IMG/VR virus record: IMGVR_UViG_3300022752_000333
Location: 1-26,480 of that record
DNA from: a virus
Reading direction: 5' to 3' (one strand)
Length of the DNA: 26,480 bases
The position numbers and the translations under genes were made by a program. Below are positions 15,481-21,794 of this stretch, in pieces. Numbering within the stretch: the stretch's first letter is position 1; each line of letters starts with the position of its first letter. Below the pieces are notes generated by a model that saw only the letters and a list, made by a program, of their open reading frames with translations, searched no databases and was not told where the DNA came from.

Positions 15481-16434
15481 TTATGCATCAACTTTGTGCA
15501 GTATGCAAGGTATAATTTCTCCAGCACGAGCAACTGCTACAGTATCGCCAATTTGTAAGTCTAGGGCTTCTATAAATCCAGGATTATTAAGTGTTGCACG
15601 GCTAACTAGGGCATCACCAATATATACTGGTTCAAGTATGGCTGTTGGAGTCACTTTGCCAGTTTTACCAACATTCCATTCAACACCTAATAGTTTAGTT
15701 TCTACATGTTTAGCACGTTCCTTGCGAGCATAAGCACCACGAGGATGCTTGCTAGTATAACCCATTTCTTGAAACTTGAAGTTATCATTTAGTCTCACTA
15801 CTATTCCGTCACTAGGATATATTTTGGCTAAATCTGGTTCTAGTACTGTGTTGAAACCTAATAACTTAAGATACTCCATCTCATCTGTCCACAATTGGTA
15901 GTGACTTGGAGTAACTTGATAAGCAAAAAACTCCAGAGCTCTAGTACGAAACTCTGCCACATCTTTAAGATTTAAGCTGCCCGCGGCATAATTTCTAGAA
16001 TTTTCTACGTGTAGTGGAGCTACAATCTCGCCAGTAATTTGTACTGTTAAATTGTTGTTTAACTGTAGTGGAACTAAGCCACCGTGTTCGTACATTTTAT
16101 CTGTAATAATTTGACCCTCAACGCCATCACCACGAGTAAGTGCTTGTATAAGCATACCATTATCATATACTAAACTAATAGCTGCGCCATCAAGTTTAAT
16201 ACTTGTAGTAACGTCTAAGCCAGCTAATGGATCAGGCTTGCCATCATCTTCATAGAACTTTTGTAGGCTATACATTTGGTACAAGTGTTTTGCTTTTTTA
16301 CCGTGTACAGCAGCACCAACCTTGTTATAGCCAGAACCTTCTGCTAATATATCAAATATATAGTCACTAATAGTGGGCTTACCGGCATAATAGGCTTCAC
16401 TTGCTTTATCTAATAATTTGTGTAATTTATTCAT
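15481..16434 (-). CDS. ligA: NAD-dependent DNA ligase, N-terminal catalytic subunit
   Basis: A 317-residue protein equal to the adenylation and OB domains of LigA. An Ia-like start (LLDKASEAYYAGKPTISDYI) binds NAD. Motif I is SIKLDGAA with the AMP-accepting K80. TRGDGVEGQ, TGEIV, RNYAAGSLNLKD and YPSDGIVVRLND follow. The OB fold begins near KLLGVEWNVGKTGKVTPTA. It ends at the point where the zinc finger would start in a one-piece ligase. It seals nicks between Okazaki fragments, presumably together with the separate C-terminal subunit. The promoter is very close to the ATG, and there is no obvious Shine-Dalgarno, so the message may be leaderless. Confidence 0.93.
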   Translation of the reverse strand: MNKLHKLLDKASEAYYAGKPTISDYIFDILAEGSGYNKVGAAVHGKKAKHLYQMYSLQKFYEDDGKPDPLAGLDVTTSIKLDGAAISLVYDNGMLIQALTRGDGVEGQIITDKMYEHGGLVPLQLNNNLTVQITGEIVAPLHVENSRNYAAGSLNLKDVAEFRTRALEFFAYQVTPSHYQLWTDEMEYLKLLGFNTVLEPDLAKIYPSDGIVVRLNDNFKFQEMGYTSKHPRGAYARKERAKHVETKLLGVEWNVGKTGKVTPTAILEPVYIGDALVSRATLNNPGFIEALDLQIGDTVAVARAGEIIPCILHKVDA

Positions 16435-16441
16435 AAATAAT

Positions 16442-16470
16442 ATTTTAGCAGTTTAGGGTATATGTTTCAA
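16442..16470 (-). promoter_or_regulatory. sigma70-type promoter for ligA
   Basis: TTGAAA (16465-16470) and TAAAAT (16442-16447) are separated by 17 bp. Only 7 bp lie between the -10 box and the ligA ATG, so transcription would begin at or beside the start codon. Confidence 0.65.
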
Positions 16471-16471
16471 G

Positions 16472-16753
16472 TTATTTTTTTACTATCTTATCATGAAAGA
16501 ATTTAATTACTTCTTCGCCTTCAGCACTAGCACAAATATCTAATAAGCCGTAGATTAATTGATGTATATTTTCTATACTAGCCGGAATACTAACGCCTTC
16601 ACGACTTGGAATCCATTCACCTTCATAACTTAAAAAATATTTGCGTAGTTGTATGTAAGTAACTTCTCTAAAATCATTGACTACTAAACGGACTTGAAAG
16701 CCTTTTTCCAAGTTCTCTTCTATTAGTCGCTCATAGAGAATATTACTATCCAT
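16472..16753 (-). CDS. PC4/Sub1-like single-stranded nucleic-acid-binding protein
   Basis: A 93-residue protein whose middle follows the PC4 (p15) pattern: FQVRLVVNDFREVTYIQLRK (about 19-38), then YFLSYEGEWIPSREGVSIP (39-57), then a helix IENIHQLIYGLLDI. PC4 proteins are dimers that bind melted or single-stranded DNA through this curved sheet. Phage and bacterial homologues exist and are linked to transcription or replication. The gene overlaps the TPR gene by 8 bp, has GAGG before the ATG, and precedes the ligA promoter. The family call is from residue pattern only. Confidence 0.6.
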   Translation of the reverse strand: MDSNILYERLIEENLEKGFQVRLVVNDFREVTYIQLRKYFLSYEGEWIPSREGVSIPASIENIHQLIYGLLDICASAEGEEVIKFFHDKIVKK

Positions 16754-17378
16754 CTTTAGCCTCAGTAATTATTGTAGGTACTTTTGTTATGATAGGATAC
16801 TGCTTTTTATAAACAATACCAAAATTATTGACTATAGCTGCTAAATATTGTCCATCTAGTATTGAAAAGTAATTTTCTATCAATTCTTTATGTAAGTCTC
16901 TAGATTCTGTGCATTTGCCCCACCACCATGCGGCAATAGCTTTTTGAAATATTAAACCATGTTTGCCCGGATACTCTTCAATATTTAACAGTTTAGGGTC
17001 TTTGTCTCCTGTAGACAACATTAAGCCTAAATTAGCGTAAGTATAACTAGCTACCCAGTCTTGACTCCATTCATAATTTCTACTTAAAAAGTAGTAAGCT
17101 TCTGGTCTGTTTGGACAAATAGTTATTGCATGCCCATATACAGTTCTAACCGTATGTTTTCTATGACCAGGTACTTCTAAACAACGCGCGCCTTTTATTA
17201 AAGCATAATATTGCGTATCTACATTTTCTGATCTATCAGCTGCTCTTAAATAAAATGAAAAAGCACCTGCATATTGTTTATGCAAGTAGTAATAATCAGC
17301 CATTTCTAAATTATTTTGATCATTTTCTGGATCATTAGAATATTTTGCAAGCAAATAATCTACCACGTTTCTAAACAT
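16746..17378 (-). CDS. TPR-like helical repeat protein
   Basis: A 210-residue protein that looks like tetratricopeptide repeats: LEMADYYYLHKQYAGAFSFY; YYALIKGARCLE; NRPEAYYFLSRNYEWSQDWV followed by ASYTYANLGLMLS; and LIFQKAIAAWWWGK. Such repeats accompany family 2 glycosyltransferases in bacteria and phages and usually bind proteins. The ATG at 17378 has GGAAC upstream and was preferred over an open extension into the neighbouring gene. It overlaps the beta-propeller gene by 19 bp, so the two products probably act together in sugar metabolism. No enzyme motif is visible. Confidence 0.65.
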   Translation of the reverse strand: MFRNVVDYLLAKYSNDPENDQNNLEMADYYYLHKQYAGAFSFYLRAADRSENVDTQYYALIKGARCLEVPGHRKHTVRTVYGHAITICPNRPEAYYFLSRNYEWSQDWVASYTYANLGLMLSTGDKDPKLLNIEEYPGKHGLIFQKAIAAWWWGKCTESRDLHKELIENYFSILDGQYLAAIVNNFGIVYKKQYPIITKVPTIITEAKDG

Positions 17379-18352
17379 ATTTGTTCCATAAGTGTAGCCG
17401 GTACTTTTAACAGATAAGAGCAATTATCTTGAAAACCAAAACTAAGTAAAAAATCATCTTTGTACTTAGTCATACCAGTACAAAATTCAATTTCTCCTCC
17501 TAAAAAACTAAACTCATTGGTCCACCTATTTTGAGTCCAGTCATTATTCCAAAATATAAAGCAATGCCTATAAGTAGCATTTTTTGCGCCGATTTCTGAT
17601 TTATATAAATTAACTGTATGTACACAAGCAAAACTATAGTCTTTATTTAACCTAATTACTTGAGAACCGCCACGAAAGTCTTTATAAAAATATCTATACT
17701 CTCCTGAATGTATAGTTGTAGTTTTTACTGTATCTAAATTAACTTTAACTATTTCACTAGGATTGCACCACTTCATATAATGAAATGGCATTTCTTGAAT
17801 TGGCATCCAATTTTTTTCACAATAACTATTATTGTCGCCAGTACTGGGAATTCTAAATCTATCGGTTTCTCTAACTACTTCTCCGTCGATTTCAATAGTA
17901 GACATTTCCATTCTACCTTCTCCATGCGGAGTTGTATCTCGTCTTACACCAGTTCCATATAGTTTATTATTCCAACGAATTAGTCTAACATCTTCTAAAC
18001 CTACAAATTCCCAAATAGGTCTAACATCTAACTTGCTAGTATCTATTTTAGATGTTTTTTCAATTTCCAGTGATTGTTTATTTAATTCGCACAAATAGTT
18101 TGTTGTTGTTAGGGTCATATCATGTTCTGGATTTAGATATGTTAGTGGTCCCCACTGCGAATCAAATCTACATTTTTCTGAATGATATAGCGTATACTGG
18201 CAATGTCTAATATTTACTAATAATTTATCCATTACTTCGTCATAGTATACGCTTGGATTAAATATTCCTGTACCATTTGTATATTTAAAATCTAAAAATA
18301 ATGGTACTATTTGTCCACCATTATCTAACGCATATTTTACAAAATTAGTCAT
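17360..18352 (-). CDS. Five-bladed beta-propeller carbohydrate-active protein (GH130/GH43-like)
   Basis: A 330-residue protein with features of five-bladed beta-propeller glycosidases and mannosyl phosphorylases. Each blade seems to end in Asp or Glu near Arg: FNPSVYYDEVMDKLLVNIRH (31-50), then EFVGLEDVRLIRWNNKLYG (115-133), then KWCNPSEIVKV and LGGEIEFCTG. The E120-D121-V-R stretch recalls the EDPR block of GH130 enzymes. It could trim or phosphorolyse glycans on the cell or virion. No signal peptide is seen, so it acts in the cytoplasm or as a virion part. The product may instead be a sugar-binding propeller without activity. GGTAA precedes the ATG. Confidence 0.55.
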   Translation of the reverse strand: MTNFVKYALDNGGQIVPLFLDFKYTNGTGIFNPSVYYDEVMDKLLVNIRHCQYTLYHSEKCRFDSQWGPLTYLNPEHDMTLTTTNYLCELNKQSLEIEKTSKIDTSKLDVRPIWEFVGLEDVRLIRWNNKLYGTGVRRDTTPHGEGRMEMSTIEIDGEVVRETDRFRIPSTGDNNSYCEKNWMPIQEMPFHYMKWCNPSEIVKVNLDTVKTTTIHSGEYRYFYKDFRGGSQVIRLNKDYSFACVHTVNLYKSEIGAKNATYRHCFIFWNNDWTQNRWTNEFSFLGGEIEFCTGMTKYKDDFLLSFGFQDNCSYLLKVPATLMEQICLETW

Positions 18353-18525
18353 TATTTACCACAAATTAGCATAATATCAGTTGCCGAATACTTATTCTGC
18401 ATACCAAGCTCAATACATGCTTGCTTACTAGCATGACTAGCTGCCATTGGGCCGCCAATCATTAGCACAAATGCTACTATAAATATGATTACGCCAATTG
18501 CGCCCTCTTTAAAGGTACTGCTCAT
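18352..18525 (-). CDS. Small single-pass membrane protein
   Basis: A 57-residue protein. After a short polar start (MSSTFKEGA) comes one hydrophobic segment, IGVIIFIVAFVLMIGGPMAA (about 10-29). A polar tail with two cysteines (QACIELGM; MLICGK) follows. I chose the ATG at 18525 because GGAGT precedes it; the frame is open further up inside the neighbouring HTH gene. Start and stop overlap those of the neighbours by 1-4 bp. The function is unknown; it could be a small inner-membrane protein of the takeover phase. Confidence 0.6.
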   Translation of the reverse strand: MSSTFKEGAIGVIIFIVAFVLMIGGPMAASHASKQACIELGMQNKYSATDIMLICGK

Positions 18526-19142
18526 ACTGCTACTCCAATTTTTCTTAAATGTTCTAAGCTGGCTAGTTCGTAAGCTGGTTGCCAGCACCACTGTAGCCAA
18601 CGCTCGCTGAGTAGCCACATTGAGTACACATACCCATGTTTAGGGTCAAGTTTTTCCGTTTTAATCTTAGCCATGCTATCATAGCGGGCACTATATACTA
18701 CTTCACCAGGTTGGAATCTGTCACGCACTGCACCATCTGGTATTAGCTGTGGTGTAAAGTAGTTATGGCCCGGTTGTCGAATTGGCACACTATTATCTTC
18801 TAATACTTGCTTGATTAGGTGTGAGCCACGATAGGTCATTTTACTAATAGATTCAATAGTAGCACCAGCTAAATATTCCTGAATAATACTAGCTCGTTCA
18901 TTATCAGTAATCGGCTTGCCACGAAGTTTTGCTTTTTGTTCAGCAATACGTTGTTGCTTCTGCCTAAATTCTTCAATAACACTAGCAAGTCTAGTAGTGT
19001 TATAGGCCATACCAAGCATTTGACAAGCATCTTTTTTAGTAATAGGCTTGCCATCTTGTGGTTCTAGGAGTTTTATAACTTTAGCAATGTTTGCATCAGT
19101 CATCTTTTCCAACTCAAGATCAGTTTTGCGTCGCTTTGCCAC
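18522..19142 (-). CDS. Helix-turn-helix-containing protein, probable DNA binding
   Basis: A 206-residue basic protein. Two segments resemble helix-turn-helix units: ITKKDACQMLGMAYNTTRLA (about 34-53) and GATIESISKMTYRGSHLIKQ (about 92-111). Each is followed by a helix or a basic linker (EEFRQKQQRIAEQKAKLRGK; PIRQPGHN). The C-terminal part (about 130-206) has beta-rich, aromatic text (VVYSARYDSMAKI; YVYSMWLLSERWLQWCWQ) of unknown fold. The start is GTG with GGAGAAA upstream, located right after a terminator. A role in transcription control or DNA binding is inferred; the family is not recognised. Confidence 0.6.
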   Translation of the reverse strand: MAKRRKTDLELEKMTDANIAKVIKLLEPQDGKPITKKDACQMLGMAYNTTRLASVIEEFRQKQQRIAEQKAKLRGKPITDNERASIIQEYLAGATIESISKMTYRGSHLIKQVLEDNSVPIRQPGHNYFTPQLIPDGAVRDRFQPGEVVYSARYDSMAKIKTEKLDPKHGYVYSMWLLSERWLQWCWQPAYELASLEHLRKIGVAV

Positions 19143-19158
19143 TCGTTTCTCCAGAAGT

Positions 19159-19179
19159 AAAAGGCGGCACTAGGCCGCC
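19159..19179 (-). terminator. Rho-independent terminator after the 19184-19558 gene
   Basis: A 6-bp all-GC stem (19163-19168 with 19174-19179) with a 5-base loop is followed on the minus strand by TTTTACTTCT. It lies between the two HTH genes. Confidence 0.75.
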
Positions 19180-19183
19180 ACAA

Positions 19184-19558
19184 TTATGCTGCTTTTAATA
19201 CTTGGGTAAAATAAACTGCTGCTTTACCAGTTAGTTTGCCTAAAATGTCATCATCAATAGGCCCGCCCTTTGCTTCAATAGCTGCCTTGAGTTCAGCAAT
19301 GCTAGTTTCTTTAGAGACGCGCTTACTACCTTCGCCTGACGCAGTTTTAGTTGTCTTAGCTGAACCGGCACTGGGGTCTTTCTTAACATAAACGCCAGCC
19401 TGTACGAGCACCATGCGTACCCCATTAGGTGACATTTCAATTTCTTCTGCGATGTCTTTGCAGATTTCAGTTGAATTTTCAGGTGTTGGGCCTGCCTGTT
19501 CATACATTTCAATAACTTTAGCTTTGAGTTCATCTGTCCATGCACTTTGAGTTGCCAT
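19184..19558 (-). CDS. Small HTH DNA-binding protein, related to D5-like modules
   Basis: A 124-residue protein with two parts. The N-terminal part (WTDELKAKVIEMYEQA, then ICKDIAEEIEMSPNGVRMVL and QAGVYVKK) has the same aromatic start, acidic helix and helix-turn-helix order seen in the tandem modules of the D5-like protein. A low-complexity linker (SAGSAKTTKTASGEGSKR) leads to a C-terminal helical domain (IAELKAAIEAKGG; LTGKAAVYFTQVLKA). It probably binds DNA and may be a single-module paralogue of the D5-like protein. AAAGGAA precedes the ATG and a strong terminator follows, suggesting high or separately controlled expression. Confidence 0.65.
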   Translation of the reverse strand: MATQSAWTDELKAKVIEMYEQAGPTPENSTEICKDIAEEIEMSPNGVRMVLVQAGVYVKKDPSAGSAKTTKTASGEGSKRVSKETSIAELKAAIEAKGGPIDDDILGKLTGKAAVYFTQVLKAA

Positions 19559-19567
19559 AATATTCCT

Positions 19568-19819
19568 TTAGTGTAAATTTGTATTGGTTGTTGGATTAAG
19601 TGTTTTTATAAGGTCTTGTTGTAATAATTTATTATACATAGCTTCGTTACTTGCTACAATCATGTATAATAGTTCAGAAGGTATTAAACTGTCTGGTAAT
19701 TCAGCCAATTGCTTTTCTTGTTCTATGCATATTTGCTCTAGCTTGAATCGTAATTCCACACAAGTTTTTACTGTTTCATGAAGTTGAACGCTTTCCCATA
19801 TCCTAAACTGTTTAGACAT
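19568..19819 (-). CDS. Small helical protein, unknown
   Basis: An 83-residue protein, probably helical (LHETVKTCVELRFKLEQICI; SELLYMIVASNEAMYNKLLQ). No family is recognised. The start overlaps the stop of the preceding gene by 8 bp and the next gene begins 9 bp after its stop, so it is embedded in a compact operon. Length and amphipathic pattern would fit a small regulator or inhibitor, without evidence. Confidence 0.55.
   Translation of the reverse strand: MSKQFRIWESVQLHETVKTCVELRFKLEQICIEQEKQLAELPDSLIPSELLYMIVASNEAMYNKLLQQDLIKTLNPTTNTNLH
19631..19659 (-). promoter_or_regulatory. Possible internal promoter for the HTH gene
   Basis: TTGTAG (19654-19659) and TATAAT (19631-19636) are 17 bp apart, inside the 19568-19819 gene and about 70 bp before the next start. 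The -10 is perfect but the -35 matches only TTG, so this is tentative. Confidence 0.35.
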
Positions 19820-20084
19820 AGTCTACTTGAACATCTGTCATAGATTCTGGTTTAAATCTACGATAGTTGTGTTTAAGATCAAAATCGCCAAGAAGTTGCA
19901 TAGTTTCTTCATGTTGACGACGACGTAGTTCTCCCATACTTTGGGTAAATTGGACGAAGGTTTGCTCATCAAGATTACTAACATCCCACCCTTCAATAAA
20001 TTTGTTGGGAGTTACAAGCTCAATAACTGCACGTTTGCTAACCGAACCATCTTGTTTAGTGTAAGTAAATTCAAGTAGTTTCAC
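19812..20084 (-). CDS. Small protein of unknown function, GTG start
   Basis: A 90-residue protein. It has a beta-like start (LEFTYTKQDGSVSKRAVIEL) and a charged helical half (FVQFTQSMGELRRRQHEETM). No family is recognised. The open frame could start at a GTG at 20123, but that codon lies inside the promoter -10 region. The GTG at 20084 is preceded by AAGGAAA and gives a leader of about 25 bases, so I chose it. It is the first gene of a short operon running to the terminator at 19159. Confidence 0.6.
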   Translation of the reverse strand: MKLLEFTYTKQDGSVSKRAVIELVTPNKFIEGWDVSNLDEQTFVQFTQSMGELRRRQHEETMQLLGDFDLKHNYRRFKPESMTDVQVDYV

Positions 20085-20114
20085 TATATGTTTTTCCTTA
20101 TCAATTGAAATAAT

Positions 20115-20143
20115 ATTATACACTGTTAAACATAAGAAATCAA
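20115..20143 (-). promoter_or_regulatory. sigma70-type promoter for the 20084-19184 operon
   Basis: TTGATT (20138-20143) and TATAAT (20115-20120) are separated by 17 bp. They lie directly after the stop of the 20154-20414 gene. The match equals that of the flap nuclease promoter, including the same -35 hexamer and a CAGTG ending the spacer or nearly so. Confidence 0.75.
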
Positions 20144-20153
20144 TAAAAAATTT

Positions 20154-20414
20154 TTAGTCTTGTTTTAAGATTTCCTCTCGCAACGCGTCACGAAAGAGTT
20201 TAGCATGACGTTCGCTAAAAAGTGCTATAAATATAGTAGGAGCTATAAAGGCAGAAATAACAATGTATACTACAGAGCTAAGTACAGGACTATTTGTAAA
20301 AGTATTATTTACCGCCTTCTTTTTAGCTTCTGTAATTATTGGCATATAATAAAATAGCCAAGCACATATACTAGTTGTCAAAGCAAATACTAGATATGCG
20401 ATTATCCAATCCAT
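20154..20414 (-). CDS. Small two-pass membrane protein
   Basis: An 86-residue protein with two hydrophobic segments: IIAYLVFALTTSICAWLFYY (about 4-23) and VVYIVISAFIAPTIFIALFS (about 48-67). They are joined by a basic loop (TEAKKKAVNN), and a charged tail (RHAKLFRDALREEILKQD) follows. The loop and tail are probably cytoplasmic or periplasmic depending on orientation. The start overlaps the stop of the preceding gene by 13 bp, with AAGGTAG upstream. The function is unknown; a two-helix protein in an early operon could act in superinfection exclusion or membrane takeover, but this is a guess. Confidence 0.6.
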   Translation of the reverse strand: MDWIIAYLVFALTTSICAWLFYYMPIITEAKKKAVNNTFTNSPVLSSVVYIVISAFIAPTIFIALFSERHAKLFRDALREEILKQD

Positions 20415-20809
20415 GTAGGTCTACCTTGTCTATCATGTGCCCTAGCACCAATGCTAAAACTAACTTTGCTAGTTTGATTGACTTTTATTAGACCTGTGGC
20501 TTTGTTATACGTATTTAATGCCTCTTGTTGAATTTTATGATTAGCATTAAACATATCTATATTTACTTTACCTGTAAACTGCTTAAATAGTTGTGCTATA
20601 CGAATTGTTCCTGGAGTCCAAAAAGGAGCTTTGGGAGTTTTGCGGCGATATTTAATATTGTCTAGTGCTCGTTCAGCACATTTATCACTTGGATGTTTTT
20701 TTAAGTGTCGATTAAGTTTCTTTTTACGATTAACTTCCCACACTTTATTACTTTGGTATCTAGACCAATAATTTTGATCACTTTTACTACTAGTTTTACC
20801 TTTTGCCAT
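20402..20809 (-). CDS. Basic protein of unknown function
   Basis: A 135-residue, strongly basic protein. The N-terminal third is rich in Lys, Arg and Asn (NRKKKLNRHLKKHPSDKCAE; KYRRKTPKAPFW), so it could bind nucleic acid or ribosomes. The remainder (GTIRIAQLFKQFTGKVNID) is unremarkable. No family is recognised. GAGG just before the ATG overlaps the stop of the preceding acidic gene. The acidic and basic neighbours could be partners; this is only an idea. Confidence 0.55.
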   Translation of the reverse strand: MAKGKTSSKSDQNYWSRYQSNKVWEVNRKKKLNRHLKKHPSDKCAERALDNIKYRRKTPKAPFWTPGTIRIAQLFKQFTGKVNIDMFNANHKIQQEALNTYNKATGLIKVNQTSKVSFSIGARAHDRQGRPTWIG

Positions 20810-21028
20810 CTATACCTCAATATAATTAATCAATGCACGCCATTCATCCCAGATCCAGTCCTGCAATTGTTCTGGGCTAGACCAAATAAGCGCCTCTACA
20901 TCAGGATTGTCTAGAAAATATAACATGGCATCTAACTCATCGCTGCCATAGACAATGTCTAGTTCAATGCCATCACCACTATCTTCCTCACAATAAGCAA
21001 TAACAAATTTTCTATCCTGTGTTTCCAT
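20810..21028 (-). CDS. Small acidic protein, first gene after a consensus promoter
   Basis: A 72-residue acidic protein (EEDSGDGIELDIVYGSDELD) with several Trp residues (ALIWSSPEQLQDWIWDEWRA). Strong acidity and small size are common in phage proteins that mimic DNA or inhibit host enzymes, but no family is recognised. The ATG has AGGAAAGG upstream and lies about 26 bp after the strongest promoter in the window, so it is likely abundant early in infection. Confidence 0.65.
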   Translation of the reverse strand: METQDRKFVIAYCEEDSGDGIELDIVYGSDELDAMLYFLDNPDVEALIWSSPEQLQDWIWDEWRALINYIEV

Positions 21029-21054
21029 AACCTTTCCTGTATCAAAGAATATAT

Positions 21055-21083
21055 ATTATAGCAATTTATGTACAACTTGTCAA
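21055..21083 (-). promoter_or_regulatory. Perfect consensus sigma70 promoter
   Basis: TTGACA (21078-21083) and TATAAT (21055-21060) are both exact consensus hexamers, 17 bp apart. The promoter lies just after the tRNA terminator, so it starts a new transcription unit (20810 to 20154 and beyond). Confidence 0.9.
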
Positions 21084-21104
21084 CATAATTTTTTTAGAAC
21101 AAAA

Positions 21105-21124
21105 AACCCAGCTTAGGCTGGGTT
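21105..21124 (-). terminator. Rho-independent terminator after tRNA-Ile/Met
   Basis: An 8-bp stem (21105-21112 with 21117-21124, core CCCAGC/GCTGGG) with a 4-base loop gives TTTTTTGTTCT on the minus strand. It lies 10 bp after the tRNA 3' end and closes the tRNA-containing unit. Confidence 0.88.
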
Positions 21125-21133
21125 TTGGTATTT

Positions 21134-21202
<69 letters not shown>

Positions 21203-21212
<10 letters not shown>

Positions 21213-21784
21213 CACTTAATCTTTCTTATCCAAATAGTAGCTATTTGTTTTATACCACTAATAACTTGATCACCACTATGTTTAGTTAATTTATTAGTGT
21301 CTTTGTCATAATCATATTCGAAATACAATAGTTTTCCAGCTTTAGGAGCTATTGATTGATTTAAAAGAGGAAAGGTTGTATTTCCTCCACTAAAATTATC
21401 ATTTAAATAAAGTATAGTAGTTATTACTCTATTATTATCTTGCAAATCTTTATCAGAGAAATAATCCCAATGATCTTGATAGAATTGATTAGGTTCATAT
21501 CTAGTTAATTGAACATCTTCGAATCTTGAACTGCTAATATTAAAAAATTCAGAGATTTTTGTATAAATTAATCTTATTTCTATAGGTATAGTAATATTTT
21601 TTAAATTAACAAATACGGTTGAACTAGTTCTAATATCGGTAAAACGTGTAGAACTAGTTTCAGCATTCCAGCCTTTGCTTTTACGCCACTTCCATCTAAA
21701 ATTTACAATATTACTACACTGTTCGGGAGAAATAAAATTATCTATTGTAACTATTAGTGGTTTATTATTAATAATTGATAGCAA
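21203..21784 (-). CDS. Prolyl 4-hydroxylase-like 2-oxoglutarate/Fe(II) dioxygenase
   Basis: A 193-residue double-stranded beta-helix dioxygenase. The lines LTRYEPNQFYQDHWDYF (93-109) and LYLNDNFSGGNTTFPL (125-140) are typical of prolyl 4-hydroxylases. The iron ligands are H105, D107 and H169 (TKHSGDQ), and K179 (GIKQIATIWIR) would bind 2-oxoglutarate. The family hydroxylates prolines in collagen-like and other Pro-rich sequences. Its length is that of the catalytic domain only. The start is TTG with AGGA eight bases upstream; there is no in-frame ATG. The stop TAG lies inside the tRNA gene, made of bases 8-10 of the tRNA. The gene follows the GT17-methyltransferase gene by 10 bp. A collagen-like protein in the same window is an obvious candidate substrate. 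Confidence 0.88.
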
Positions 21785-21794
21785 CGTTAAAATC

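Noticed and set aside
14637-16434. Ligase as a single gene broken by a frameshift
   Set aside because: The two halves end and begin at domain borders, are 85 bp apart with a promoter between, and T5 has the same two-subunit arrangement.
17379-17423. Longer start for the TPR protein
   Set aside because: The added residues come from inside the propeller gene. The ATG at 17378 has a ribosome binding site and a normal overlap.
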